Assembly: GCA_041846495.1 (NCBI GenBank)
Contig: JBGZEX010000083.1
Span: 16,942 to 80,941 of the forward strand
Length of the DNA stretch: 64,000 nucleotides
Direction: 5' to 3'
Source of the DNA: JBGZEX01 sp041846495
GTDB lineage: Bacteria; Bacteroidota; Bacteroidia; Bacteroidales; Marinifilaceae
Of the stretch, positions 8,281 to 16,838 are shown one piece after another. The notes beneath the pieces were generated by a model. The model made no database searches, was not told the origin of the DNA, and saw only the letters and a list, made by a program, of their open reading frames with translations. The translations under genes were made by a program, and so were the position numbers. Position 1 is the first letter of the stretch. Every line of letters begins with the position of its first letter.

Positions 8281-9140
8281 TGCATCAAACTTCGAGTCAA
8301 TAAAACGGCTTCCCTGTCGGGACGACAATCCAAACGATAAACCGATACCGTCTGCAAAATATCGGCAATCGTATCGAATACGCGATTTTTATTATCTTCA
8401 TCCGTACGCATCATACAACTGGATACGAAAAGAGATGACAATGCGTCGCGACCGGATAACGGCGACAATTTATTTTCAGGACTTTGGTAAAGATGTACAA
8501 ATCCTTTTACACATGCCGCCGCATTACGATAGCAAGGAGTTTTACCGCTCCACGGAGAACCGTATACCCAAACCTCTCCTTCCTCGTTTATCCGCACAAT
8601 GGGTTCGTCGTCGTTTAAAAGAGAAGCGCCATCCACAAATTCCAGCCAAAGACGACTGTGCGTACTCTTGCCCGTACCGCTTTTACCCAAAAAAAGCAAG
8701 GCCTCGCCGTCTTTCTCTATTACCGAAGCGTGCATTTTAAGAGTATGCAAGGGAGCTGCGGCCATGCCGAAAGAAACTATAAGGAAGTTATTCAAAAACA
8801 TCCGCTTCGAAATATCCGTCAGAGAAATATCCGTCCGTATGGTTTTCCAATCCGAAGCGGCCTCCAACAAATGAGTATGCCCGTTCCATTTCATTGAAAT
8901 CGTATAGGAATCCGGGTTTTTATATACCTCGTAATGAATTCCGTTCCAAACAAAACCGTCATCCGCTTTCTTTACCGGAAAACGAAGTTCGGAATTGCCC
9001 GTAAATTCAAACAACACCTCCCCACTCATGCCGCTTTCCTCTCCGATCCTGAAGGGTTCGAAATTAGGCAACACTTCTATCGTCTTCGCCCTGTCGGGCG
9101 TATTCACCCGGATAATATGCCCGGCTATACGGTAATACAT
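8277..9140 (-). CDS. HPr-kinase-like (HprK-related) P-loop protein
   Basis: A 287-residue protein with an unrecognised N-terminal half and a C-terminal P-loop domain like HPr kinase. Walker A is GKSGTGKS (residues 152-159), LLNDDEP (174-180) supplies acidic residues, and GSPWSGK (194-200) is characteristic of HprK-related enzymes of secretion and peptide clusters. No PTS genes are nearby, so it is unlikely to be a true HPr kinase. Relatives in lasso-peptide loci phosphorylate the peptide C-terminus, and HprK-rel-A proteins co-occur with PqqD and nucleotidyltransferase proteins. It is first in the five-gene operon, with a predicted promoter just upstream. Confidence 0.83.
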   Translation of the reverse strand: MYYRIAGHIIRVNTPDRAKTIEVLPNFEPFRIGEESGMSGEVLFEFTGNSELRFPVKKADDGFVWNGIHYEVYKNPDSYTISMKWNGHTHLLEAASDWKTIRTDISLTDISKRMFLNNFLIVSFGMAAAPLHTLKMHASVIEKDGEALLFLGKSGTGKSTHSRLWLEFVDGASLLNDDEPIVRINEEGEVWVYGSPWSGKTPCYRNAAACVKGFVHLYQSPENKLSPLSGRDALSSLFVSSCMMRTDEDNKNRVFDTIADILQTVSVYRLDCRPDREAVLLTRSLMQ

Positions 9141-9164
9141 TTATCAAACATTTTATTAGAAAAA

Positions 9165-9194
9165 CAAAGTTATAAAAAATCCCCGAGAATCAAT
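9165..9194 (-). promoter_or_regulatory. Predicted promoter of the kinase/peptidase/PqqD/NT/ABC operon
   Basis: On the minus strand TAACTTTG (9165-9172) matches the -7 consensus TAnnTTTG, with ATTG (9191-9194) 18 bases upstream. It lies about 25 bases before the kinase ATG. No second promoter is apparent inside the operon, where gaps are 12 bases or less. Confidence 0.5.
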
Positions 9195-9314
9195 CGAATA
9201 GAAAATTTTAATTCAGTCTGTTTTCAATTAACCTCTGCTACACCCGAATCTCAAAAACAATATCCCAATCGGATAAATAAGCCATATTTCCGAAAGAGAT
9301 ATTCGAATACAAAA

Positions 9315-9346
9315 ATTGCCGCAAAGAAAAAAAACTTCTATATTTA
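9315..9346 (+). promoter_or_regulatory. Predicted promoter of the DUF4954-meaB pair
   Basis: ATTG (9315-9318), a 20-base spacer and TATATTTA (9339-9346) fit the Bacteroidetes pattern with one mismatch in the -7 box. The DUF4954 ATG is at 9391. Confidence 0.35.
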
Positions 9347-9390
9347 AAAAATTTTTATGCAAATTGGTTTTACGTCAAAATACCGGGCAC

Positions 9391-11400
9391 ATGAATTCAA
9401 AATATAGAAAAATCGATACGGCCGAAATAGAACTATTAAAATCCAACGCTTGCACAGCGGAAGATTGGGATAGAATTTGGGTAAAAGACGGTTTTAATCC
9501 GGAAAATATCCATCATGCGAATTTTTCGGGAACCGTCAAAATGGGAGTTTTCAATAAAGTATTTATTCTCAATGGAGGAATGAAGCTCAAATCGGGTATT
9601 CGCCATGCATCGATTCATAATTGCGAAATCGGAGACGACGTACTTATCGACCATATTCATTGCTATATGGCGAATTACCGGATAGGAAACGATTGTTTCA
9701 TTCAAAATGTCAATCTTATCGTCGTAGACAAAAAAAACTCTTTCGGAAACGGCATAGAAGTTCCCGTTTTAAACGAAACCGGAGGAAGAGAAGTAGCCAT
9801 TTTCGACAATCTCTCCGCACATTTGGCCTACATCATCGCATTATATCGTTCCGAACCGGAACTCATAGAGAAACTCAAGAATATGATAGCTGAATATTCC
9901 GACAATATTTCTTCGGAATACGGAAAGATAGGCAATAATGTAAGAATTACGGGATGCGGCAATATTACGAACGTATCCATCGGCGATTATGCAGTTTTAA
10001 ACGGTGTTTCGAATCTGGAAGACGGCTCCGTCAACAGCAATGAAAAAGCTCCGGTAACCGTCGGTTGCAATGTAACCGCCAAAAAATTCATCATTTCATC
10101 CGGCTCTTCGGTTACGGACGGCGTAACCCTCTCCCGGTGTTTTGTAGGACAGGCCTGCAATATAGGCCATCTTTTCTCCGCTCACAACTCGCTTTTTTTC
10201 AGCAACTGCCAAGCGGAAAACGGAGAAGTCGCTTCGGTTTTCTCCGGTCCCTACACGGTGACCATGCATAAATCGAGCCTCCTCATATCCGGGATGTTCT
10301 CTTTTTTGAATGCCGGAAGCGGATCCAACCAAAGCAACCACCTCTATAAATTAGGTCCCATACATCAGGGAATTGTGGAAAGGGGTTCGAAAACCACAAG
10401 CGATTCCTACATTCTATGGCCTGCCCGGATAGGTGCTTTCTCGCTCATCATGGGACGTCACGTAAATCATACGGACAGCTCCGATCTGCCATTCTCCTAC
10501 CTTATCGAAAAAAACAACGAAACCTATATGATTCCGGGAGTCAATCTGAGGAGTGTCGGCACGATAAGGGATGCCAAAAAATGGCCGAAACGGGATAAAC
10601 GCACGGATTCCCGTCGATTGGATTATATCAATTTCAATCTACTCAGTCCCTACACCATTCAAAAAATGATACGGGGAATACACGTATTGAAGCGATTGCA
10701 GGAAACTTCAGGGGAAAACTCGGCCGAATACACTTACCAAAGCATGCACATAAAAAATTCCGCACTGAAGAAAGGATTCAAGTATTATGCCGCGGCAATC
10801 AATAAATTCTTAGGCAATTCTTTAATCAAACGACTCGAAAATATCGATTTCAAATCGAATGAAGAAATCCGCTCCCGCCTTCGTCCCGAACCGGAATATT
10901 CCGACGGCCGGGGAGAATGGGTGGATATATCCGGACTCTTCGCCCCCCAGCAAAGCATCGATAAACTCATAAAAAAAATCATATCGGGAGAAATCGATTC
11001 TTTGGACACGATCAATGCGTATTTCGAAAAACTTCATAAAAACTACTATGATTTGGAATGGACATGGGCATACGAGTGCATTCTGAAATGGTACGGGCTC
11101 GAAGCGGAAAACATATGCGTCGAGGATATTATCGATATCGTCACCACATGGAAAGACGCCGTTATCGGCTTGGATAAACTCATATACGAAGATGCTCGGA
11201 AAGAATTTTCCATGAATGCACAAGTAGGTTTCGGTGCCGACAGTTGCAATAAGGCTTCGGATTTCGAACAGGTAAGAGGAGATTTCGAAAACAACACTTT
11301 CGTATCCGACGTACGTAAACACATAGAAGAAAAAAGAGCCTTGGGAGACGAACTCCTCAAAAGATGCCGCAATATGCAAGAAGATAAAGCCGATTTTTAA
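9391..11400 (+). CDS. DUF4954 protein, predicted left-handed beta-helix
   Basis: A 669-residue protein that I recognise as the Bacteroidetes family DUF4954. The start is placed at the ATG at 9391 (MNSKYRK); an in-frame ATG at 9316 lies in the promoter region. The middle (roughly residues 45-320) has repeated hexapeptide-like turns such as IHNCEIGDDVLIDHI and GNCNIGDY-like segments that suggest a left-handed beta-helix as in sugar acyl- or nucleotidyltransferases. The C-terminal third is helical and charged. No signal peptide. Function is unknown; a sugar-nucleotide role is possible by fold only. meaB follows after 9 bases. Confidence 0.85.
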   Translation: MNSKYRKIDTAEIELLKSNACTAEDWDRIWVKDGFNPENIHHANFSGTVKMGVFNKVFILNGGMKLKSGIRHASIHNCEIGDDVLIDHIHCYMANYRIGNDCFIQNVNLIVVDKKNSFGNGIEVPVLNETGGREVAIFDNLSAHLAYIIALYRSEPELIEKLKNMIAEYSDNISSEYGKIGNNVRITGCGNITNVSIGDYAVLNGVSNLEDGSVNSNEKAPVTVGCNVTAKKFIISSGSSVTDGVTLSRCFVGQACNIGHLFSAHNSLFFSNCQAENGEVASVFSGPYTVTMHKSSLLISGMFSFLNAGSGSNQSNHLYKLGPIHQGIVERGSKTTSDSYILWPARIGAFSLIMGRHVNHTDSSDLPFSYLIEKNNETYMIPGVNLRSVGTIRDAKKWPKRDKRTDSRRLDYINFNLLSPYTIQKMIRGIHVLKRLQETSGENSAEYTYQSMHIKNSALKKGFKYYAAAINKFLGNSLIKRLENIDFKSNEEIRSRLRPEPEYSDGRGEWVDISGLFAPQQSIDKLIKKIISGEIDSLDTINAYFEKLHKNYYDLEWTWAYECILKWYGLEAENICVEDIIDIVTTWKDAVIGLDKLIYEDARKEFSMNAQVGFGADSCNKASDFEQVRGDFENNTFVSDVRKHIEEKRALGDELLKRCRNMQEDKADF

Positions 11401-11409
11401 ACGAATCCC

Positions 11410-12507
11410 ATGAAACATCCCGAAAACGATGCCGTATACGAAGGACTCAGTGTAAATAAAGGAATTGAAAAACCGGATTCGATGAATCCGAACTTGGGGC
11501 TGAGACTGCGCAATATCAAAAAAAAGAAACTCTCCGTCAAAGAATATACGGAAGGATGTCTTCGCGGAGATATAAATATATTGAGCCGTGCCATTACCCT
11601 CGTAGAAAGTACGCTTCCCGAACATCAGAAGATGGCCGGAGAAGTCATCGACCGTTGTTTGCCTTCGAGCGGCAAATCCGTCCGTATCGGCATAACGGGA
11701 GTGCCGGGTGCCGGGAAAAGCACATTTATCGAAAGTTTCGGGAAATACCTCACCGGCTTGGGACATAAAATCGCCGTTCTGGCCATCGACCCCAGCAGCG
11801 AACGTTCCAAAGGCAGTATATTAGGAGACAAAACCAGAATGGAGGAATTGGCGAACGACCCCAATGCCTATATACGTCCTTCCCCTTCGGCAGGCTCCCT
11901 CGGAGGCGTCGCCCGCAAGACGAGAGAAGCCATGCTTTTATGCGAAACCGCCGGTTTCGACGTCATCCTCATAGAAACCGTCGGCGTAGGACAAAGCGAA
12001 GTAGCCGTACATTCCATGGTCGATTTCTTCCTTCTCATTCAAATAGCCGGAGCGGGAGACGAACTCCAAGGCATCAAACGCGGAATTATGGAAATGGCCG
12101 ACGGCATCGTCATCAATAAAGCAGACGGAGACAACATAAAACGGGCGGAATCGGCAAGGTCCCAACTCCAAACGGCATTGCATTTTTTCCCTCCCCACGA
12201 ATCGGGAATAGAACCCGAAGTACTCACTTGTTCGGCTTATCTGAAAACCGGTATCGACAAAATATGGGAAACCATCGTCAATTATTGCAGCAAAACCCAA
12301 CAAAACGGATATTTCGAACAAAGACGCAACCGACAAGCGAAATATTGGATGTACGAAACCATAAACGAACAATTGAAAATACATTTCTATAAAAAAGAGA
12401 AACAACGTATTGCAATTATGGAAAAAGAGGTAACGGAAAATAAAACGAGTTCCTTTGCAGCTGCCTTCGAGCTATTGAGACATTATTTCGAAAACCTCGA
12501 CAACTAA
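11410..12507 (+). CDS. meaB: MeaB, methylmalonyl-CoA mutase-associated GTPase
   Basis: A G3E-family GTPase of 365 residues that chaperones and protects adenosylcobalamin-dependent methylmalonyl-CoA mutase. The P-loop is GVPGAGKS (97-104), followed by AIDPSS, the Mg-binding ETVGVGQSE segment and NKAD for base recognition. Length and a basic N-terminal extension fit MeaB/ArgK. The mutase genes are not in the window. Its presence is consistent with propionate formation from succinate, common in gut Bacteroidales. Its stop overlaps by four bases the stop of the convergent gene on the other strand. Confidence 0.95.
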   Translation: MKHPENDAVYEGLSVNKGIEKPDSMNPNLGLRLRNIKKKKLSVKEYTEGCLRGDINILSRAITLVESTLPEHQKMAGEVIDRCLPSSGKSVRIGITGVPGAGKSTFIESFGKYLTGLGHKIAVLAIDPSSERSKGSILGDKTRMEELANDPNAYIRPSPSAGSLGGVARKTREAMLLCETAGFDVILIETVGVGQSEVAVHSMVDFFLLIQIAGAGDELQGIKRGIMEMADGIVINKADGDNIKRAESARSQLQTALHFFPPHESGIEPEVLTCSAYLKTGIDKIWETIVNYCSKTQQNGYFEQRRNRQAKYWMYETINEQLKIHFYKKEKQRIAIMEKEVTENKTSSFAAAFELLRHYFENLDN

Positions 12508-12971
12508 GAAACGACTTCTTCCGAATCCAAAAAACGGCTCTCCGGAAAATCCTCCATCAAACGGATTTTTCCGTCCGCTTCCATTTTACAGCAATAATGC
12601 GAATAGCCGTTGGTTACGGCCACATAACCGGCTTCCACCTCCATATTATAAGCGAATACCTGATCGAAAACCTCCTGAGTAATAGGAATATCGGGAGCCT
12701 TACATTCCACAATCATAGCACAATCCCCCTTTCTGTCGAAACATAATATATCGAAACGTTTTTTCCGGCCGAAAAGCGATATTTCCCTCTCCACCGCCAT
12801 CAAAGCGGTGGAAAATCCCTTATAGCGTATAAGATAATGCACTACATGCTGACGCACCCATTCCTCGGGAGTCAACACCACATATTTTTTCCGAATGATA
12901 TCGTATATCTTCAACCCCTTCCCCTCTCTTTTCAACCGGGATTCAAATTCCGGAAGATTCAAATCGAACAT
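12504..12971 (-). CDS. Solitary HsdR-N-like protein (PD-(D/E)XK fold)
   Basis: A 155-residue protein resembling only the N-terminal nuclease-like domain of type I restriction subunit HsdR. The candidate catalytic residues appear as RFDIL followed by IVECKAP, a D...ExK pattern. No helicase, HsdM or HsdS gene is nearby, so it is not a restriction system. Stand-alone homologues sit next to housekeeping genes in many Bacteroidetes, which suggests a cellular DNA or nucleotide role still unknown. Its start overlaps queA by 13 bases, and the pair is probably co-transcribed. Confidence 0.8.
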   Translation of the reverse strand: MFDLNLPEFESRLKREGKGLKIYDIIRKKYVVLTPEEWVRQHVVHYLIRYKGFSTALMAVEREISLFGRKKRFDILCFDRKGDCAMIVECKAPDIPITQEVFDQVFAYNMEVEAGYVAVTNGYSHYCCKMEADGKIRLMEDFPESRFLDSEEVVS

Positions 12972-14203
12972 AAGTCATAGGGTTTCTTTATTTTCAACAA
13001 ACTGCTGTCTCCGTAGCTTAAAAACCGGAATCCGTGCCTCATCGCATAGTCGTACACCTTCGTCCAATCCTCTCCTATGGCTGCGGCAATAAGCAACAGC
13101 AACGTACTCCGAGGCTGATGGAAATTGGTAAACATATAATCCGCCACCTTGAATTCGTAACCGGGAACGATCATTATCGTCGTATCCGCCGCCAGAACAT
13201 CTACCGACAAGGCCTCCATCCGGCCGAGCAATGCCCTGAAAGATTCCTCCTGCGAATAATGTCCGGGAAGTTCGTAAGCCTCCCACTGTCCCAACGTTCT
13301 AAAATCTCCCTTCCCTTCGATCAATTTCACGCCCATCCAATAAAGAGATTCCAAAGTCCTTACGGAAGTCGTCCCTACGGCTACTACATCCGTTTGTCGC
13401 TCCACAAAAGAACGAAGCAGGGCCGATGAGACGTAAAAATGCTCGGTATGCATATCATGACCTCCTATACAAGAGGATTTCACCGGCTTAAACGTACCCG
13501 CCCCCACATGAAGAGTCAATTCCTCCACCCGTATTCCCCGCTCCTTCATAGTCTCCAATACGGATTCCGTAAAATGCAAACCGGCAGTCGGTGCCGCCAC
13601 CGACCCCTCTTCCCGCGAATATACCGTCTGATAACGCAATTCATCCGAAGCTTCGGCCTCCCGTTCGAGATAAGGAGGAATGGGCATTTTCCCGCAAATC
13701 TCTATCACCTCCCCGAAACTCAAGTCGCCATCCCAAGAAAAAGCAATCCGCACCCCTTCTTCATTCGCAGCCGATTTCACAGCCGTTAAAACATGCCTCC
13801 CGCCTTCAAACATAAACTCCATGGCAATAGCCCCATCCCGCCATTTCTTAAGATTACCCACCATACAAATCCATTCGCAACGGTTTTTAGCGGCAAAATT
13901 CAAAGCATAGTCCCGGGGAGTTTCCGGCTCGATACAAAATACTTGGACCGAAGCCCCCGTAGGTTTACGAAACAACAGCCGGGCATGGATGACTTTGGTA
14001 TTGTTAAATACGAGATGTTGTCCGGAATGCAACAAACGGGGAGCATCCCTAAATTCGTACCGAGTTATATCTCCGTCCGAATAATATAAGAGTTTGGAAG
14101 CATCCCGCTCTTCGACCGGAAACTTCGCAATCCGCTCTTTCGGAAGAGAGTAAGTATAATTTTCAATGACGATATTTTTCAATTCTTCCACAGACCTCGG
14201 CAT
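12959..14203 (-). CDS. queA: QueA, SAM:tRNA ribosyltransferase-isomerase
   Basis: QueA transfers and isomerises the ribosyl group of S-adenosylmethionine onto 7-aminomethyl-7-deazaguanine in tRNA, giving epoxyqueuosine. The 414-residue protein has the family motifs VFNNTKVIHARL near the N-terminus, APTAGLHFTESVLE, LTLHVGAGTFKPV, and TNFHQPRSTLLLLIAA near the C-terminus. It is longer than E. coli QueA (about 356 residues), as usual for Bacteroidetes. Cytosolic. The gene diverges from AMP nucleosidase across an 88-base region with promoters on both strands. Confidence 0.96.
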   Translation of the reverse strand: MPRSVEELKNIVIENYTYSLPKERIAKFPVEERDASKLLYYSDGDITRYEFRDAPRLLHSGQHLVFNNTKVIHARLLFRKPTGASVQVFCIEPETPRDYALNFAAKNRCEWICMVGNLKKWRDGAIAMEFMFEGGRHVLTAVKSAANEEGVRIAFSWDGDLSFGEVIEICGKMPIPPYLEREAEASDELRYQTVYSREEGSVAAPTAGLHFTESVLETMKERGIRVEELTLHVGAGTFKPVKSSCIGGHDMHTEHFYVSSALLRSFVERQTDVVAVGTTSVRTLESLYWMGVKLIEGKGDFRTLGQWEAYELPGHYSQEESFRALLGRMEALSVDVLAADTTIMIVPGYEFKVADYMFTNFHQPRSTLLLLIAAAIGEDWTKVYDYAMRHGFRFLSYGDSSLLKIKKPYDLCSI

Positions 14204-14213
14204 CCTGAAACAT

Positions 14214-14245
14214 TTTGCAATTTGACAATTAAATCGTACCTTAGC
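14214..14245 (+). promoter_or_regulatory. Predicted promoter of AMP nucleosidase operon
   Basis: TTTG (14214-14217), a 20-base spacer and TACCTTAG (14238-14245) give a near-consensus Bacteroidetes promoter. The ATG follows at 14292. Confidence 0.5.
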
Positions 14246-14255
14246 TAAGTTTTTG

Positions 14256-14263
14256 CAAAGATA
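14256..14263 (-). promoter_or_regulatory. Predicted -7 box of queA
   Basis: On the minus strand TATCTTTG matches TAnnTTTG perfectly, about 53 bases before the queA ATG. The -33 element is not clear. It interleaves with the divergent promoter. Confidence 0.45.
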
Positions 14264-14291
14264 AAGAAAAACATATAATACCGGGTATGGG

Positions 14292-15062
14292 ATGAAAACA
14301 AAACAGGATATAGTGGAAAACTGGCTGCCGCGTTATACGGGACGGGCGCTCGAGGATTTCTCAAAATATATCATACTTACGAACTTCCAACGTTATGTGG
14401 AATTATTTGCCGAAATCAAAGGCGTCGAGATTCTCGGAGAAGACAAAACCATGCCCAATGCCTCCGACGGGACAATTACCATCATCAATTTCGGCATGGG
14501 AAGTGCCAATGCCGCTACCGTAATCGACCTTTTGACGGCCATCGAAGTGGAAGCCGTATTATTCCTCGGGAAATGCGGCGGACTAAAGGAAAGGAATACG
14601 GAAGGAGATTATATTCTGCCCATCGCCGCCATAAAAGGAGAAGGAACGTCCAAAGACTATCTTCCCGAAGAAGTGCCGGCTCTGCCTGCGTTCAACCTTC
14701 AAAAGGCCTGTTCGAAAGCCATCGGCAAATACGGACGCCTCTATTATACGGGAGTTGTATATACCACAAACAGACGCGTATGGGAATATGACGAAGATTT
14801 TAAACAATATCTTCGAAAAACGAGAGCCATGGCCATAGACATGGAAACGGCCACGCTTTTTACGGTAGGATTCGCCAATAGAATACCCATGGGGGCATTG
14901 CTTTTGATTTCCGACCGTCCCATGGTATCGGGCGGCATAAAAACGGAAGAATCGGACAATCTCGTAACCCAAAACCATGTGATGCAACATTTGCAAATAG
15001 GAATCGACACCCTCACGAACATAAAAGAAAAAAATTACTCCATCAAACATCTCATATTTTAA
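14292..15062 (+). CDS. amn: AMP nucleosidase
   Basis: A 256-residue member of the nucleoside phosphorylase/hydrolase superfamily, matching the short AMP nucleosidases of Bacteroidetes that cleave AMP to adenine and ribose 5-phosphate. It has the phosphate-site style segment NFGMGSANAATVIDLL, LFLGKCGGL, and the purine/ribose-binding AIDMETATLFTVG motif common to the superfamily. No signal peptide. A role as another nucleosidase (MTA/SAH or futalosine) cannot be ruled out. The DUF1573 gene begins six bases after its stop, so the two may be co-transcribed. Confidence 0.88.
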   Translation: MKTKQDIVENWLPRYTGRALEDFSKYIILTNFQRYVELFAEIKGVEILGEDKTMPNASDGTITIINFGMGSANAATVIDLLTAIEVEAVLFLGKCGGLKERNTEGDYILPIAAIKGEGTSKDYLPEEVPALPAFNLQKACSKAIGKYGRLYYTGVVYTTNRRVWEYDEDFKQYLRKTRAMAIDMETATLFTVGFANRIPMGALLLISDRPMVSGGIKTEESDNLVTQNHVMQHLQIGIDTLTNIKEKNYSIKHLIF

Positions 15063-15068
15063 TAAACG

Positions 15069-15476
15069 ATGAAATATCAAATCCTAATCGGCCTCATACT
15101 CACATCGTTCATATGGAGTTCATGCAAAGGTCCGCAAAATAACGACAGGCACGGAACCTCTGGGAAAAAAACCGAAGTCGTATTCAATGAAAAAAAACAC
15201 GATTTCGGGAAAATTTCCCGGGGAGAAATTCTCTGTTACGCTTTTAAATATAAAAACACCGGAAAAGAAAATTTAATTATCAAATCCATAGAAACGGATT
15301 GCGGATGCACCGTTGTCGATTATAATAAAAAACCATTGGCTGCGGGGCAAGAAAGAAAACTGGAAATTTCCTTTAATTCGACCGGGAAATATGGCAGCAT
15401 CTACAAAGAAATACGTATATTTGCAAACACGGCGGATAGCCCTATAAAATTATACATATCCGCAGAAGTTAAATAA
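15069..15476 (+). CDS. DUF1573 lipoprotein
   Basis: A 135-residue DUF1573 protein. The first 19 residues form a lipoprotein signal with lipobox IWSSC, so it is probably anchored to a membrane and faces the periplasm or surface. The rest is an Ig-like beta sandwich: HDFGKISRGE, then TDCGCTVVDY and a final strand pattern typical of the family. Function is unknown. Position before yajC, ybbR and coaE is a conserved Bacteroidetes order. Confidence 0.88.
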   Translation: MKYQILIGLILTSFIWSSCKGPQNNDRHGTSGKKTEVVFNEKKHDFGKISRGEILCYAFKYKNTGKENLIIKSIETDCGCTVVDYNKKPLAAGQERKLEISFNSTGKYGSIYKEIRIFANTADSPIKLYISAEVK

Positions 15477-15491
15477 TTTAAATATATTCCT

Positions 15492-15809
15492 ATGAACACA
15501 ATTTTCGTGATTGCTCTACAAAGCCAAGCCGGACAAGGAAGTGCGTTGACGAGTTTCCTGCCCCTTCTTCTGATTATCGTGGTTTTCTATTTCTTTATCA
15601 TACGTCCTCAAATGAAAAAACAAAAAGAACTGAAAAAATTCAGAGACGAATTGAAAAAAGGAGATAAAATCGTCACCACGGGAGGAATATACGGAAAAAT
15701 CGTAGACATACAAGACCATACGGTTATCATGGAAGTGGAAAACCAGGTAAGACTTCGCATAGATAAAGCCGCCATCATAAAGGATATGTCCGAAGCCGTT
15801 ACCAAATAA
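15492..15809 (+). CDS. yajC: YajC, Sec translocon accessory subunit
   Basis: YajC associates with SecDF in the inner membrane. The 105-residue protein has one membrane helix (about residues 17-37) followed by the signature FFIIRPQMKKQKEL and a small cytosolic domain with GDKIVTTGGIYGKI. Length and motif are typical. It lies between DUF1573 and ybbR in the same direction with short gaps. Confidence 0.96.
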   Translation: MNTIFVIALQSQAGQGSALTSFLPLLLIIVVFYFFIIRPQMKKQKELKKFRDELKKGDKIVTTGGIYGKIVDIQDHTVIMEVENQVRLRIDKAAIIKDMSEAVTK

Positions 15810-15860
15810 TAAACGATCGATAGAGAAACCGTAAAAAATCTCGTTTTTTATCGATAGCAT

Positions 15861-16829
15861 ATGAGATATTTTAAAAAGAAACCGAATATTTACATTAATA
15901 AAAATTTCGCAGCCTATCTTATATGCGTGTTAATTGCAACCATATTATGGTTGTTGATTAATTTGAATAAAGAATACAATACCGTTCTCTCCTATAAAAT
16001 CGAATACGTAAATTTCCCGAAAAATAAAATAAATACATCCGTATTGCCGGAAAAACTTTTATTGAATGTAAAAGCCAACGGATTCGCTCTCCTCGGACAA
16101 GTAATGCTGGGGAAATTGAATTCCATACAAATCGATGTCGCCGGTTATTTTAAAAATATCGGTATCTCGAAAAATAAAACGACTTATATAAATACCGAAA
16201 ATATTAAAGAACGTATCGACAATCAGTTGGGAAATAAAATAAAAGCTACCCATATATCACCCAATATCATTTACTTTAATTTCGAAGATGCCGTATCCAA
16301 AAAAATACCTATTATTCCGGAATTGAATTATACGATAAAAAAACAATATATATTATCCGAAAAAATTTCCATTAATCCGGACAGCGTTCTGATTACCGGA
16401 GCTAAAAATATCATAGATACGATACGGCATATTTCTACGGAACCCGTAGAGCTGAAAAACATTCATAAAGAAACTTCTCTCAATGTGAAACTTCTCCCGA
16501 TAGAAAATACAAAATTCGACAAGGATAAGACGACCCTCACTCTGAGGGTGGAACCCTCTACGGAAGTGCACCATATGCTGCCCGTTATATGTCGCAACAT
16601 ACCGGACTCTCTCGTAATAAAGCTTTTCCCCGGGAAAATAACAGTGAAATACGAGGTGGCGCTCAGCCGTTATCAAAAAATAAATACGAAAGACTTCGTA
16701 TTCGAAGTAAATTACGACGAAACGAAAAAATCGAGCAAACTGAGCATACTGCACAGTCGCTCCCCCGAATATATCGAAAATATCTCTTTCTCCCCTCAAC
16801 AGGTCGATTACATCATCGAAAAAAAATAA
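15861..16829 (+). CDS. YbbR-like domain protein
   Basis: A 322-residue protein with one N-terminal membrane helix (around residues 18-34, AAYLICVLIATILWLLI) and an extracytoplasmic part made of YbbR-like beta repeats, each with the pattern of hydrophobic strands ending near PxxV. In Firmicutes YbbR (CdaR) regulates the diadenylate cyclase CdaA; whether this homologue does so is unknown. Base composition is more A+T-rich than the neighbours. coaE follows after nine bases. Confidence 0.87.
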   Translation: MRYFKKKPNIYINKNFAAYLICVLIATILWLLINLNKEYNTVLSYKIEYVNFPKNKINTSVLPEKLLLNVKANGFALLGQVMLGKLNSIQIDVAGYFKNIGISKNKTTYINTENIKERIDNQLGNKIKATHISPNIIYFNFEDAVSKKIPIIPELNYTIKKQYILSEKISINPDSVLITGAKNIIDTIRHISTEPVELKNIHKETSLNVKLLPIENTKFDKDKTTLTLRVEPSTEVHHMLPVICRNIPDSLVIKLFPGKITVKYEVALSRYQKINTKDFVFEVNYDETKKSSKLSILHSRSPEYIENISFSPQQVDYIIEKK

Positions 16830-16838
16830 GAAGTGCGG

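Noticed and set aside
8277..9140. True HPr kinase/phosphorylase of carbon catabolite control
   Set aside because: The N-terminal half and the context do not match HprK, and no HPr or PTS gene is present.
9238..9285. 15-codon minus-strand ORF (MAYLSDWDIVFEIRV) upstream of the kinase operon, considered as a peptide precursor
   Set aside because: Too short, upstream of the predicted operon promoter, and without leader or core features; any precursor is probably elsewhere.
9357..9407. 16-codon plus-strand ORF overlapping the DUF4954 start
   Set aside because: Starts next to the promoter by chance and overlaps the real start; no sign of a leader peptide.
10822..11766. 314-codon minus-strand frame across the end of DUF4954 and start of meaB
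   Set aside because: Rich in F, Y and I, spans two genes on the other strand, and looks like a coding shadow.
12504..12971. Remnant of a type I restriction system
   Set aside because: No HsdM, HsdS or helicase domain and no mobile-element traces; the gene is intact and coupled to queA.
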